A DNA stretch of 64,000 nucleotides from NORP294 sp047627915 (GCA_047627915.1 JBLHTZ010000005.1:1-64000); one strand, 5' to 3'. Positions 17,780-27,343 are shown, counted from the stretch's first letter. Notes: a model not told the origin generated them from the letters alone. Numbers and translations are program-made.

Positions 17780-20581
17780 ATGCCGATACCTGTTGAAGAG
17801 TTAGATCCAAAGAAACACATTATTATAAAAGGTGCTCGGGTTCATAATCTTAAGAACATTGACGTTGCTATTCCTCGGAATAAATTGGTGGTAATTACTG
17901 GTCTTTCCGGTTCCGGAAAATCTTCATTAGCTTTTAGTACACTATATGCCGAAGGTCAGCGTAGATATGTCGAAAGTTTATCTTCCTATGCTCGGCAATT
18001 TCTCGGTAAAGTGGAGAAACCAGATGTCGATTACATTAAAGGAGTTGCACCTGCCATAGCCATTGAGCAAAAAGTGAATACAACCAATTCTAGGTCAACA
18101 GTAGGTACCACGACGGAGATTTATGACTATTTGAAATTGATGTATGCTAGAATTGGAAAAACTTTTTCTCCAACGACAGGAAAAGAAGTGAGCAGAGATC
18201 AGTTAGAGGATGTGGTAAACTTCATTTTGGGACTTCCACAAAAAGCTAGAGTCTATTTGATTGCACCAATTAATCTGAAGGCAATTAAAAGTTCAGAGAA
18301 TAAAATCCAACTATTATTGCAGCAAGGCTTTAGCAGAGCAATGGTAAGCGGAAAGGTGGAAATGTTAGAAGATCTAGTGCCACAAGAAAAGGAGTTTGGC
18401 AGTTTGGATGTTATTGTTGATCGGTTTGTGATTAACGAAGAAATTGAAGATGATGAAAGTAGAATAGGAGACTCAGTTGAAACGACATTCTACGAAGGGA
18501 AAAGTAATTGCATTGTAGGTTATGAAGTAGAAGGGGAGTTGAAATTAAAAAAATTTAACAACCTGTTCGAAGAAGATGGGAAGGAGTTTCTTGAGCCAAG
18601 TGTGCATCTTTTTAGTTTTAACAATCCTATTGGAGCTTGCCCTAAATGCGAAGGTTTTGGAAAGGTAATTGGTATTGATGAAGATGTCGTAATTCCGAAC
18701 AAGGCACTTTCAGTATATCAAAATGCCATTGCTTGTTGGAAAGGCGAAAAAATGCAAACTTGGAAAGATGATTTAATTCGAAATGCTGAAAAATTCGACT
18801 TTCCAATTCATAAACCCATTTTTGAGTTAAGTGCAGCGCAATACGAGACCTTATGGAGTGGAAATAAATACTTTAAGGGCTTAGACGATTTTTTCGCTTA
18901 TTTGAGTTCGAAAAGTTATAAGATTCATTTTCGAGTAATGCTGGCTCGTTACCGAGGAAGAACGGTTTGCCCTGATTGCAAAGGAAATCGATTAAGAAAA
19001 GAAACTAACTTTGTAAAGGTAGGTGATAAGTCAATTAATGACTTAGTAAGTATTTCGATGTATGAGTTGGGGGCTTATTTTGATGATTTAAAACTTGATC
19101 AGCACGACACTACAATTGCAAAAAGATTGTTGGTAGAGATAAAAAATAGAATTAAGTATTTAAAAGATGTGGGTGTTGGGTATTTGACATTGAACCGACC
19201 TGCAAATACGCTGTCTGGTGGAGAATCGCAACGAATTAACTTGGCAACTTCTTTAGGTAGTAGTTTAGTGGGTTCAATGTATATTTTAGATGAGCCGAGT
19301 ATAGGACTTCACCCGAAGGATACAGAACGACTAATTGTGATATTAAAGTCTTTACGAGACCTAGGAAATACTGTAATCGTAGTGGAGCATGATGAAGAGA
19401 TTATTCGGGCAGCCGATGAAATTATTGATTTAGGCCCTGAAGCGGGAAGTCATGGTGGACATCTAGTTTTTCAAGGTGATGCTAAGGCACTAGCGAAAGC
19501 TAATACGTTAACTTCAGATTATTTGAATCATAAAAAGAGCGTTTCTGATAAAACAGAAATTAGGACTTCAAATAATTACATCGAGGTATTTGGTGCTAGA
19601 GAAAATAATCTAAAAGGAGTGGATTGTAAGTTTCCTCTGAACGCTATGACGGTAGTATCTGGAGTAAGTGGTTCCGGAAAATCATCGTTAATTAAGAAAA
19701 TTGTCTATCCTTCGTTGATGAAGAAGTTGGGAGGTTATGGCGAAAAAACAGGAGTTTACAAAGAGATTACTGGAGCCATTGATTTATTGAAAGACGTTCA
19801 ATTTATCGACCAAAATCCAATTGGAAAATCTTCAAGATCGAATCCTGTAACCTATATAAAAGCCTACGATGAAATTCGAGCGCTTTATTCATCATTGGGT
19901 TTGTCAAAATCGAGAGGATACAAACCTGCCCACTTTTCTTTTAATGTAGATGGAGGAAGATGTGAAGTTTGTCAAGGAGAAGGAGAGATTACAGAAGAGA
20001 TGCAATTTATGGCAGACATTCACTTGGTTTGTGAAGAGTGTGAAGGGAAACGATTTAAGGACGAAATATTAGAAATCAAATTTAAGGGTAAAAATATTGC
20101 AGATGTTTTGGACATGACAGTTGAAGATGCTGTTGACTTTTTTAGAACATTTGAAGAAGACCGAAGCTCCTTGAAAGTAGGAGATAAGTTGGCACCCTTA
20201 TTAGAAGTTGGTTTGAGCTATGTAAAACTGGGGCAAGCTTCAGGAACCTTAAGTGGAGGAGAAGCACAACGGATTAAGTTGGCGAGTTATCTTGGAAAAG
20301 GTGGAACGAATAATCATACCCTTTTCATTTTTGATGAACCTACAACAGGATTGCACTTTCATGACATTTCAAAGTTGTTGCACTCTTTCGATGCACTAAT
20401 TGACAAGGGGCATTCTTTACTTGTTATCGAGCACAATCCCGAAGTTATTAAACATGCAGATTGGGTAATTGATTTAGGACCAGAAGGTGGAGATCAGGGT
20501 GGAGAATTGGTTTTTCAGGGAACTGTTAAGGAAATGTATAAGAGCAAGAATTCTATTACAGCAAAATACCTAACGGCTTAA
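17780..20581 (+). CDS. uvrA: Excinuclease ABC subunit A
   Basis: UvrA is the damage-sensing ATPase of nucleotide excision repair. The 933-residue protein has Walker A GLSGSGKSSLAF near residue 40 and the conserved RRYVESLSSYARQFLG. Zinc-finger cysteine pairs are CPKCEGFGK and CPDCKGNR. Its first signature is LSGGESQRINLA. A second ATPase half has GVSGSGKSSLIKK, a second zinc module (CEVCQGEGE and CEECEGKRF) and LSGGEAQRIKLASYL. Length and domain order are normal. It is a stand-alone gene; uvrB and uvrC are not in the window. Confidence 0.97.
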   Translation: MPIPVEELDPKKHIIIKGARVHNLKNIDVAIPRNKLVVITGLSGSGKSSLAFSTLYAEGQRRYVESLSSYARQFLGKVEKPDVDYIKGVAPAIAIEQKVNTTNSRSTVGTTTEIYDYLKLMYARIGKTFSPTTGKEVSRDQLEDVVNFILGLPQKARVYLIAPINLKAIKSSENKIQLLLQQGFSRAMVSGKVEMLEDLVPQEKEFGSLDVIVDRFVINEEIEDDESRIGDSVETTFYEGKSNCIVGYEVEGELKLKKFNNLFEEDGKEFLEPSVHLFSFNNPIGACPKCEGFGKVIGIDEDVVIPNKALSVYQNAIACWKGEKMQTWKDDLIRNAEKFDFPIHKPIFELSAAQYETLWSGNKYFKGLDDFFAYLSSKSYKIHFRVMLARYRGRTVCPDCKGNRLRKETNFVKVGDKSINDLVSISMYELGAYFDDLKLDQHDTTIAKRLLVEIKNRIKYLKDVGVGYLTLNRPANTLSGGESQRINLATSLGSSLVGSMYILDEPSIGLHPKDTERLIVILKSLRDLGNTVIVVEHDEEIIRAADEIIDLGPEAGSHGGHLVFQGDAKALAKANTLTSDYLNHKKSVSDKTEIRTSNNYIEVFGARENNLKGVDCKFPLNAMTVVSGVSGSGKSSLIKKIVYPSLMKKLGGYGEKTGVYKEITGAIDLLKDVQFIDQNPIGKSSRSNPVTYIKAYDEIRALYSSLGLSKSRGYKPAHFSFNVDGGRCEVCQGEGEITEEMQFMADIHLVCEECEGKRFKDEILEIKFKGKNIADVLDMTVEDAVDFFRTFEEDRSSLKVGDKLAPLLEVGLSYVKLGQASGTLSGGEAQRIKLASYLGKGGTNNHTLFIFDEPTTGLHFHDISKLLHSFDALIDKGHSLLVIEHNPEVIKHADWVIDLGPEGGDQGGELVFQGTVKEMYKSKNSITAKYLTA

Positions 20582-20632
20582 AAGTACATTTCCTTTAATG
20601 GTTTTTATACTTTCGTTTAGAACTTTATAGTT

Positions 20633-20868
20633 CAACCGTAATAGTAAACTCCATCGATTAATTTTCTTCCATCTTTAGTCCCATCCCAACTCTGACTGGC
20701 TAGGTTACTTTGAAATACTTTTTCACTCCATCTGTTGAATATTTCTAAAGAGTAGGTTTCTAATTCACAGCTTATTCTTGATATGAACTGATCGTTGATG
20801 AAGTCGTTGTTGGGTGTTAAAGCAGTGGGAACGATTATTTCACATTTACTTTCTATCGCAAACCAATT
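20633..20868 (-). pseudogene. Fragment of a gliding-motility C-terminal (CHU_C) domain protein
   Basis: The 330-base gap between uvrA and the channel gene is not empty. Read on the minus strand it encodes, without a start codon, a 78-codon open stretch that reads as a CHU_C type IX sorting domain: VPTALTPNNDFINDQF, then LEIFNRWSEKVFQ, then SWDGTKDGRKLIDGVYYYG and a stop. Normal domains continue for about 20 more residues after the VYYY strand. The piece is therefore truncated at both ends: a relic of a large secreted adhesin-like gene. There is a stop (TAG) immediately upstream in frame. Confidence 0.8.
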
Positions 20869-20911
20869 CTAAAAAAGAAGTAACAATCAAAATAAATAGA
20901 ATCTAGCGTTT

Positions 20912-22168
20912 TCAACTCAATGCTTTTTTAAAATCAGCACCACTTGGGCTTTGGAACAACGATAATTCAAATTGAGAAATAACTGCTAAAATATGGTCAA
21001 ATATGTCGGATTGAATTCCTTCATAACTTACCCATTCGATGTCATTGCTAAATGCGTAAATCTGCAAGGGAATACCATTTATTGTTGGGTCTAACTGACG
21101 AACTAAAATGGTTAGATCTTGATTTATTTTTGGATGTCTTTTTAAATAGTTTACAAGGTAAGCCCTAAATGTTCCAATGTTAGTAATTCGTCTTCCATTG
21201 GAAATCATGGAAGTATCGATATTATTCTCTTGATTGTATGCTAGTATATCGTTCTCCTTATTCGTAATATAATCTTTTAGTAAATGTATTTTTTTAAAAT
21301 GTTCAATCAATTCTTGGTCTGCAAACTTAATGGTGCTTTGATTGATGAAGATGGAACGAGCGATTCTTCTAGAACCTATTTCTTGCATGCCCCTCCAATT
21401 CTTAAATGAGTCAGAGATGAGAGAGTAAGTTGGTACAGTAGTTATCGTTTTGTCCCAATTTCTAACTTTTACTGTGGTAAGGTTAATTTCGATTACATCA
21501 CCGTCTGCACCAAACTTTTCCATACTAATCCAATCCCCAACTCGAATCATGTCATTTGCCGAGAGCTGAATGCTACCAATAAAACCCAGCAGGGTATCTT
21601 TAAAAACTAAGATAACAACTGCTGTCATGGCGCCAAATGCCCCAAAGAAGTAGGTGATTGGCGTTTTGGCCAAGATGGAAAGAACAAGGAGGAATAATAT
21701 GATAGAAATAATAATCTTTACTAATTGGAAATAGCTATCTAAAGGTTTGTCCTTAAATGTTTCTATTCTGCCAATAATCGTTTTTACAACATTTAAAATT
21801 CTAAAAAATAAGATGGCAAATACAAGTATAACGACTCCTTTGTTTAGCCTTTCAAGGTAATCTACCCAGACCAAGTCTTGGTCTAAAATTTCAGGAATGA
21901 TATAAAATATGAATAGTACTGGAACAAGGTGGGCAATTGCATAAAAAACCTTGTGTTCTACTAAAAGATCATCCCAATCAGTTTTACTTTTTTTAACGAG
22001 TCTAACAAAGATGCTAAATAGAACATAACGTACGACACGATCTATGAGATAAGCAAGAAAAAGAGCAGTAATTACAAGGCTTATTTTCGCAATAAAATGT
22101 GACCAATACTCCGTTAAACCGAGGAGTGTTAATTTTTCAATTATTTGACTTTTAATAAAATATATCAT
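20912..22168 (-). CDS. Mechanosensitive ion channel, MscS family (YbdG-like)
   Basis: This 418-residue inner-membrane protein has about five hydrophobic helices in residues 15-190, ending in the pore-lining helix and the MscS beta domain (LLGFIGSIQLSANDMIRVGDW, then GDVIEINLTTVKVRNWDKTI). A large cytoplasmic domain follows. It should release osmolytes on hypo-osmotic shock. Its start overlaps the stop of the upstream barrel gene by 4 bases (ATGA), indicating translational coupling. The long C-terminal domain fits the YbdG/YnaI type more than MscS itself. Confidence 0.92.
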   Translation of the reverse strand: MIYFIKSQIIEKLTLLGLTEYWSHFIAKISLVITALFLAYLIDRVVRYVLFSIFVRLVKKSKTDWDDLLVEHKVFYAIAHLVPVLFIFYIIPEILDQDLVWVDYLERLNKGVVILVFAILFFRILNVVKTIIGRIETFKDKPLDSYFQLVKIIISIILFLLVLSILAKTPITYFFGAFGAMTAVVILVFKDTLLGFIGSIQLSANDMIRVGDWISMEKFGADGDVIEINLTTVKVRNWDKTITTVPTYSLISDSFKNWRGMQEIGSRRIARSIFINQSTIKFADQELIEHFKKIHLLKDYITNKENDILAYNQENNIDTSMISNGRRITNIGTFRAYLVNYLKRHPKINQDLTILVRQLDPTINGIPLQIYAFSNDIEWVSYEGIQSDIFDHILAVISQFELSLFQSPSGADFKKALS

Positions 22169-22893
22169 TTTTTTCTACGTGATTTTCGCTCTGGGCTCTC
22201 ATGAAAGAAATACCTCAAATCAACTGTTAAATAGTTGCCGAGAATATCAAAAGATGATTGTTTGATAATTTGCTGGTTTGCATCTACAATACCAATTTTC
22301 GCAGTTGTTATGTTGGTGAATGGCCTTTTATAAGAAAATCCTAAATAGAAATATCCATCTTTTTCAGTTCTGTATTCAAATCCAACGTTGGCTAGAAGTG
22401 ATGGCAATACCCAGTAGGTTCGAAATGAACGATGGTAGTATTGCGAATTGCCCGAATCCCAATCAGAAGGAAGAAAGTCTGCTGCTACACCAAAAGAAGT
22501 GTTTAAGAAAAGTTGTCTTCCGAGTTGAACGTAAATTAATCCCGTAATAGGTATTTCGTACATAACATAACTAAACTGGTCATCAATTTCTAAGCTTGAA
22601 AGATCATCCGTTATTCTTAAATCGAAACTTTTCCTAGTATAATTGATTCCTGTTTCTAGAGAAATTTGTTTTGTGAAACCTTTCCTAATGACCATTCCAA
22701 AAGCATAACCACTTCTTGGCGTGATGGTGTAGTTGATGTTTTCAACCTCTTGGCTCTGCGGTCCTGTATTTATTATTGCAGAACTCAAGATAGGTTTGAG
22801 TTGAATTCCAACTGTGGTAACCCTTTCTTGTGCAACAGATAAAGCAGATAGGAATAACAAAAAGGCGTAGGTTAGTACACAATGTAATCTCAT
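22165..22893 (-). CDS. Outer-membrane beta-barrel protein
   Basis: This 242-residue exported protein has the signal peptide MRLHCVLTYAFLLFLSALSVAQ. Barrel-like alternation follows (SGYAFGMVIRKGFTKQIS and YFYLGFSYKRPF), ending in a strand VDLRYFFHESP and a basic tail RKSRRKK. It resembles outer membrane beta-barrel domain (PF13568-like) proteins of this phylum. It overlaps the mechanosensitive channel gene by 4 bases. Ligand unknown. Confidence 0.75.
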   Translation of the reverse strand: MRLHCVLTYAFLLFLSALSVAQERVTTVGIQLKPILSSAIINTGPQSQEVENINYTITPRSGYAFGMVIRKGFTKQISLETGINYTRKSFDLRITDDLSSLEIDDQFSYVMYEIPITGLIYVQLGRQLFLNTSFGVAADFLPSDWDSGNSQYYHRSFRTYWVLPSLLANVGFEYRTEKDGYFYLGFSYKRPFTNITTAKIGIVDANQQIIKQSSFDILGNYLTVDLRYFFHESPERKSRRKK

Positions 22894-22921
22894 GTTACGA
22901 AGTTAGTGTTAAATCATTAAA

Positions 22922-23251
22922 CTAATCGGAAAGAAGAGCTCCGGCAATAGCTAAGCCAACGACTAATATGGAAACGGTTATTAAGAGTAAACGAAAAAAT
23001 AAATCTGGAATAAATTTCTTTCGAAATTTGCCTATAGTTAAATAATTGAGTCGTTTTGCTTCGTTAAAATGAGCAATGTGAATGCCGTAATAGATTCGTT
23101 GGTCACCTTCAATATCTATTTGCTTCTCAAATTTAATTGACTGCTCTAGTAACAATGATTCAAAATGATATGCATGTTCAGTGTTGCTATAAAAGAAAAC
23201 TTTTAAATTTCTGTTTGTCGGGTGCTCTTGAAAATTGATTGTTGAAATCAT
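22922..23251 (-). CDS. Small C-terminally anchored membrane protein
   Basis: In this 109-residue protein the first 70 residues are a soluble alpha-beta region (KVFFYSNTEHAYHFESLLLE, then YYGIHIAHFNEAKRLN). A single hydrophobic helix at 87-107 (LLLITVSILVVGLAIAGALL) follows. The soluble part is reminiscent of the DUF2007 fold (a putative signal-transducing domain), but the match is weak. Its start overlaps the stop of the M23 peptidase gene by 4 bases, so it is in the same operon. Function unknown. Confidence 0.65.
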   Translation of the reverse strand: MISTINFQEHPTNRNLKVFFYSNTEHAYHFESLLLEQSIKFEKQIDIEGDQRIYYGIHIAHFNEAKRLNYLTIGKFRKKFIPDLFFRLLLITVSILVVGLAIAGALLSD

Positions 23252-24276
23252 TGTTTTGAAACCATTAATTTTTGGCCAATTTGTAGAGGTCTGTTTCTTT
23301 TAATGCCATTTATGGTGCATAACTTTTCGATACTAGTTCCATATACATTGGCAATTTTATACAAACTCTCTCCTTTTTTTACGGTATGAAAATTAAGCCC
23401 ATCTGGCATGGCGGCATAACTATATTTAGTTTTTATTAGCTTAATGTTGCTTGATTTTAAATTGTTATTGTTGAAATCAATAATACTTCTGGGGTTTAAT
23501 GGTCTTCCTTTGAACCTTACTTCGAAATGAAGGTGACTTCCTGTTGAACGTCCCGAACTGCCACCCAAACCAATTACTTGCCCTGCTTCTACAATATCGC
23601 CGGGTTTAACTTTTAAACGATGCATATGGGCGTACAATGTTTCAAGGCCATTGTAATGCCTGATGATTACCACACGACCATATCCATTATGACTTCTAGA
23701 AATTCGCACCATTCCATCGAATGCTGCAATGACGGGATCCCAGACTTGTAAATCTATGTCAATTCCGTTGTGTGAGCGTCCGTCTCTCCAACCAAAATTC
23801 GATGTTATTAAGCCTCTAAAAGGGTTGTGAAATCTGCATTCATTTATAGTATCTTCTAACACTAACTTTCTACTTTCACCGGGTTTTAAATCACTACTTT
23901 CTTGATTGAATAGTTGGTACGTATCCCACTTATTGTACATCGAGTTGGAAGGGTAAATACTGGAGTCGTAAAATCCTGTTAGTGAAACATAAATATCTTC
24001 TTGCAATCGCTTATTTTCTGCGTAATCATTCAGGCCTTGAATAATAGCGTCTGATACAGTGTTTAATTGCAATAGAGAGTCGATAAGTTCGATAATTTGT
24101 TCACCATTTAAGTCGTTGAAATTTTGTTGGGTAGAACCTGATTCTGTTGTGACAACAATAGCAGGAATCATCCTTTTATTAGGACTATAATCCTGAGCGA
24201 ACAAGAGGTTTATGCTCAGCAATAAGAAGGTGAAATAAAAGTATCTCAACGATAAAAAGTTAGTTATCTCCATCAA
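23248..24276 (-). CDS. Secreted M23 peptidoglycan endopeptidase with LysM
   Basis: This 342-residue exported cell-wall hydrolase starts with a signal peptide (FYFTFLLLSINLLFAQ). Its lysostaphin-type M23 domain has the zinc motifs HNGIDID (HxxxD) near residue 175 and GSHLHFEVR (HxH) near 255. A C-terminal LysM (FHTVKKGESLYKIANVYG to PLQIGQKLMV) binds glycan. All zinc ligands are present, so it should be active rather than an EnvC-type activator. The gene overlaps the AIM24 gene by 17 bases upstream and the small membrane protein by 4 bases downstream. Confidence 0.92.
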   Translation of the reverse strand: MMEITNFLSLRYFYFTFLLLSINLLFAQDYSPNKRMIPAIVVTTESGSTQQNFNDLNGEQIIELIDSLLQLNTVSDAIIQGLNDYAENKRLQEDIYVSLTGFYDSSIYPSNSMYNKWDTYQLFNQESSDLKPGESRKLVLEDTINECRFHNPFRGLITSNFGWRDGRSHNGIDIDLQVWDPVIAAFDGMVRISRSHNGYGRVVIIRHYNGLETLYAHMHRLKVKPGDIVEAGQVIGLGGSSGRSTGSHLHFEVRFKGRPLNPRSIIDFNNNNLKSSNIKLIKTKYSYAAMPDGLNFHTVKKGESLYKIANVYGTSIEKLCTINGIKRNRPLQIGQKLMVSKQ

Positions 24277-25060
24277 TTAAATCTCCTAAGCCGCCTAAAA
24301 TGCTGCCTTCCCCGGTTCTTTTTCCACCCATTTTAGGCATGTTCGCATAAATACGATCTGCTAGTCTGCTAAATGGCATAGACTGTATCCAAACTTCACC
24401 CGGACCTTGAAGGGTTGCAATAAAGAGCCCCTCACCACCAAATAATGAATTTTTAATTCCTTTCTGAAGTCGTATATCATAGTTCACTCCGGTGCTTAAA
24501 GCTACTAAACACCCCGTATCTACATTTAAGGTGTCACCGTGCGCTAGGGTTTTTTTAACTACCGTTCCTCCAGCATGAAGAAATGCCAATCCATCGCCTT
24601 CTAGTTTTTGCATGATAAAACCCTCACCACCAAAAAACCCAACTCCTAATTTTCTTTGAAATTCTATTCCTACAGAGACTCCTTTTGCGGCGCAAAGAAA
24701 TGCTTCTTTTTGACAGATTACTTTACCTCCAAATTGCGTCAAATCCATTGGAATTATTTTTCCAGGGTAAGGAGCTGCGAAAGTTACCTTGGCTTTGAAA
24801 GGTCCTCGTTGGGTGTATGTTGTCATAAACAAGCTTTCACCCGTAAGGACCCGCTTGCCGGCTGCAAAAATTTTTCCAAAAATGCTTTCATTCTGCTTGG
24901 ATCCGTCGCCTAAAATAGTATTCATTTCGATGGTATGATCCATCATCATCATACTACCTGCTTCTGCAATTACGGTTTCATTGGGGTCTAGTTCTACTTC
25001 AACACATTGGAGGTCATCTCCAAAAATTGTGTAGTCAATTTCATGTGAGTTCATGCTCAA
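24260..25060 (-). CDS. AIM24 / TIGR00266 family protein
   Basis: This 266-residue cytosolic protein belongs to the AIM24 (TIGR00266) family, which has a tryptophan-RNA-binding-attenuator-like beta fold. Signatures seen are VIAEAGSMMMMD near residue 35, ESLFMTTYTQRGP, GVGFFGGEGFIMQKLEGDG and GEVWIQSMPFSRLADRI. A glycine-rich tail (KRTGEGSILGGLGDLIDG) ends it. The biochemical role is not established in bacteria. It heads the small minus-strand operon with the M23 peptidase; whether that link is functional is unknown. Confidence 0.88.
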   Translation of the reverse strand: MSMNSHEIDYTIFGDDLQCVEVELDPNETVIAEAGSMMMMDHTIEMNTILGDGSKQNESIFGKIFAAGKRVLTGESLFMTTYTQRGPFKAKVTFAAPYPGKIIPMDLTQFGGKVICQKEAFLCAAKGVSVGIEFQRKLGVGFFGGEGFIMQKLEGDGLAFLHAGGTVVKKTLAHGDTLNVDTGCLVALSTGVNYDIRLQKGIKNSLFGGEGLFIATLQGPGEVWIQSMPFSRLADRIYANMPKMGGKRTGEGSILGGLGDLIDGDN

Positions 25061-25137
25061 AAGATTAGTGCATTGTAAAAAAACGAAAAATTGTTATACC
25101 TTGGCTTTAAAATATATAAACAACTAAACTCAAAACT

Positions 25138-26130
25138 ATGAAATTTTTAAAATGGCTACTGATAATACTTGCAGCAATTATTGCAATAGTAATGATTTAT
25201 GGAGCAACTCAACCTTCGCAAATGACGATAGAAGAGTCAATAGATATTAACGCAGCTGCAAGTGTTGTGTTTGAAGAAATCAAAGATTTCGAATCGTGGG
25301 ACAAATGGTCAGCTTGGAGTAAAATGGATACTAACATGGAACAGTCTTACGAAGGTAAAATTGGAGAGTTGGGGTATAAAAATACTTGGAATAGCGAAAA
25401 CTGGAATGTGGGAATTGGCAGTCAAGAAGTAGTTGAAATCCGAGACGATGAATACATGAAGACAAAAATGTTTTTTAACGGCAGCGCTGAAGCAAATTAT
25501 GCATCTTTCACGTTGACAGAGAACGAGGGTAAAACCATTGTTGTTTGGGATATGGTTGGAGCAGTAACTCCGTTTTATGCTCGAATTATGAATACCCTAT
25601 TTAAACCAATGATTGTTGAAAGCTATCAAACGAGCTTAAAAGAATTAAAATCAATTGTTGAGAATAAATCGATAGTAATACCCAACCCTTTAAATATAGA
25701 AGTAGTTGAGGTGGAGTCTATTTCTATAATTTCTATAAAAGACTCTTGCTCTGTTGAAGAAGTGTCGCGTAGAATGACTGAAATATATACAGAACTTGGA
25801 ATCTTTATGGGTATGAAAGGTATTGAGGCAAGTGGTAATTCTCTTTCATTGTACTATAAGTACACGCCCGAAAAAGTCATTTTTGAACTTGCATTTCCTG
25901 TTAGTGGTGAGGTGATTGGAGAGGCTAGAGTTCACGTAAGTGAAATAGCCGAAGGAAAAGCGATTAAAGCAATACATATTGGAGATTATGAAGGATTAGA
26001 AAGGGTGCATGTTGGAATGGAAGAGTATTCTAAGTTGTCAAATATTGAATTAGCTGATTATTTTTGGGAGGTTTATTTGAATCAAGGGAATGGTGAACTT
26101 GAAACACATGTGTATTATCGCATAAAGTGA
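25138..26130 (+). CDS. SRPBCC domain plus GyrI-like domain protein
   Basis: This 330-residue protein has an N-terminal membrane anchor (FLKWLLIILAAIIAIVMIYG). A polyketide-cyclase/START-like SRPBCC domain (residues 30-180, with WDKWSAWSKMD) and a C-terminal GyrI-like ligand-binding domain (about 190-330, ending ETHVYYRIK) follow. Both folds bind hydrophobic small molecules. No DNA-binding domain is present, so this is not a transcription factor of the usual AraC/MerR effector type. The substrate is unknown. It is divergent from the AIM24 gene. Confidence 0.85.
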   Translation: MKFLKWLLIILAAIIAIVMIYGATQPSQMTIEESIDINAAASVVFEEIKDFESWDKWSAWSKMDTNMEQSYEGKIGELGYKNTWNSENWNVGIGSQEVVEIRDDEYMKTKMFFNGSAEANYASFTLTENEGKTIVVWDMVGAVTPFYARIMNTLFKPMIVESYQTSLKELKSIVENKSIVIPNPLNIEVVEVESISIISIKDSCSVEEVSRRMTEIYTELGIFMGMKGIEASGNSLSLYYKYTPEKVIFELAFPVSGEVIGEARVHVSEIAEGKAIKAIHIGDYEGLERVHVGMEEYSKLSNIELADYFWEVYLNQGNGELETHVYYRIK

Positions 26131-26243
26131 GACTGAAAGATGGAAAGGAGCGTTATGAACTCTACTTTATCAAGATACTTGCGTAACTTGGATGAAACAA
26201 TTATTGGTAAATTTTGCCCATTCGCTCTAATAAAACATCAACA

Positions 26244-27164
26244 ATGTTCAACTATTTACCTTTATTTTTTTCATTTGTACTGCTTATTTCTTGCCAACCT
26301 CAAATGGAAAAGACAGAGGTTAATGATTCAAGTGTAAAAACGAATTCACAATTTGATTCTTATTGGCAAGACGGCAAAGCTGAGGTTTCAGTTTATGAAT
26401 TGTCTCAGAATAGATATAACGCGATTCACCCTGGAAAAGTCGTTAGCATTTTTGTGCAAGAAGATTTTCTGACCGACAAACAAGTGAAAAATGAGAGTTA
26501 TGAAAGTAAAAGCTCAACACCTGTATTAAAGAATATTTTAAGAACAAACTTTACTACGGGTATTTATGACTACTCTTTACACACATCTGTATTTACGCCA
26601 ATAAACCAAGGTCGATTCTCCACCTTAAAAGTTACCAATACCATTCAAGAGTGGTGTGGGACTGCTTTCTTGCAGATGAATCATAAAAACGGAGTGTATT
26701 TTCTTGAGCAACGCTCATACTTTGAAAAAGAAGGAGACAGAAGAGTTGAGTTAGAGCAGACTGTTGTAGAGGATGCGCTGATGAATCAAATTCGACTAGA
26801 TTATAAGAGTTTACCTATTGGGGAGTTTGAATTTATTTCAAAATTGAGTTATATGGTTTTAAAGCACCAACCGTTAAAATTGTTTAATGCAATTGGAGTA
26901 TTGCGTGATTACAAGGAAACAGCATTTAAAGGGGAAAATTTATTGGAGTATCGATATATGGTAGCGGAACAAAAAAGAGAAGTTACGCTTGTTTTCGAAT
27001 CGGTAAGTCCGTTTAAGATTGTTGGATTCACTGAAAGTTATCCTTCTGCTTTTGACGAAGAAGTAAGAACAACGATTGCGACATTAATTTCTAACGAAAG
27101 GTTGGCATATTGGGGAATGAATGCTCCTAAAGATGCTGAAATCAGGAAGAAAATAGGCTTGTAA
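26244..27164 (+). CDS. Conserved lipoprotein, about 306 aa
   Basis: This is a predicted lipoprotein: MFNYLPLFFSFVLLISC with the lipobox cysteine near residue 17. The start at 26244 is preferred because the upstream extension from 26214 would bury the signal peptide. The mature protein has FDSYWQDGKAEVSVYELSQN and NTIQEWCGTAFLQMNHK. This family is often labelled septum formation inhibitor Maf in databases, but it has no Maf nucleotide-pyrophosphatase motifs and that label is not supported. Function unknown; probably periplasmic. Confidence 0.75.
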   Translation: MFNYLPLFFSFVLLISCQPQMEKTEVNDSSVKTNSQFDSYWQDGKAEVSVYELSQNRYNAIHPGKVVSIFVQEDFLTDKQVKNESYESKSSTPVLKNILRTNFTTGIYDYSLHTSVFTPINQGRFSTLKVTNTIQEWCGTAFLQMNHKNGVYFLEQRSYFEKEGDRRVELEQTVVEDALMNQIRLDYKSLPIGEFEFISKLSYMVLKHQPLKLFNAIGVLRDYKETAFKGENLLEYRYMVAEQKREVTLVFESVSPFKIVGFTESYPSAFDEEVRTTIATLISNERLAYWGMNAPKDAEIRKKIGL

Positions 27165-27214
27165 TTTTTATTATCTTTTTTGAAGTAGTAGAACTTCATT
27201 TCAATCCATTTTTT

Positions 27215-27222
27215 TATATTTG
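27215..27222 (+). promoter_or_regulatory. -7 promoter box of tRNA-His
   Basis: TATATTTG is an exact TAnnTTTG match, 46 bases before the tRNA. A small hairpin (CCCGAAA with TTTTGGG) occupies the leader. Confidence 0.5.
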
Positions 27223-27268
27223 CACACCCGAAATCATTTTGGGTCGGTGCAATTTATTGCAAAATTAT

Positions 27269-27343
27269 GGTGGTTGTAGCTCAGTTGGTTAGAGCACTGG
27301 TTTGTGGTGCCGGGGGTCGTGGGTTCGAGTCCCATCATCCACC
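27269..27343 (+). tRNA. tRNA-His (anticodon GTG)
   Basis: A full cloverleaf: acceptor GTGGTTG with CATCCAC, D stem GCTC/GAGC, anticodon stem CTGGT/GCCGG around TTGTGGT (anticodon GTG), and T arm GTGGG-TTCGAGT-CCCAT. The extra 5' G (27269) opposite C73 is the tRNA-His identity element. The acceptor stem holds one apparent U-U mismatch at the fifth pair. CCA is not fully encoded. Confidence 0.95.

Noticed and set aside
26131..26243. Separate small gene before the lipoprotein (frame 26140-26337)
   Set aside because: The frame runs through the lipoprotein signal peptide in another frame and has no conserved features.
26244..27164. Septum formation inhibitor Maf
   Set aside because: This label is common for the family in databases, but none of the Maf nucleotide-pyrophosphatase motifs is present and the protein is a lipoprotein.
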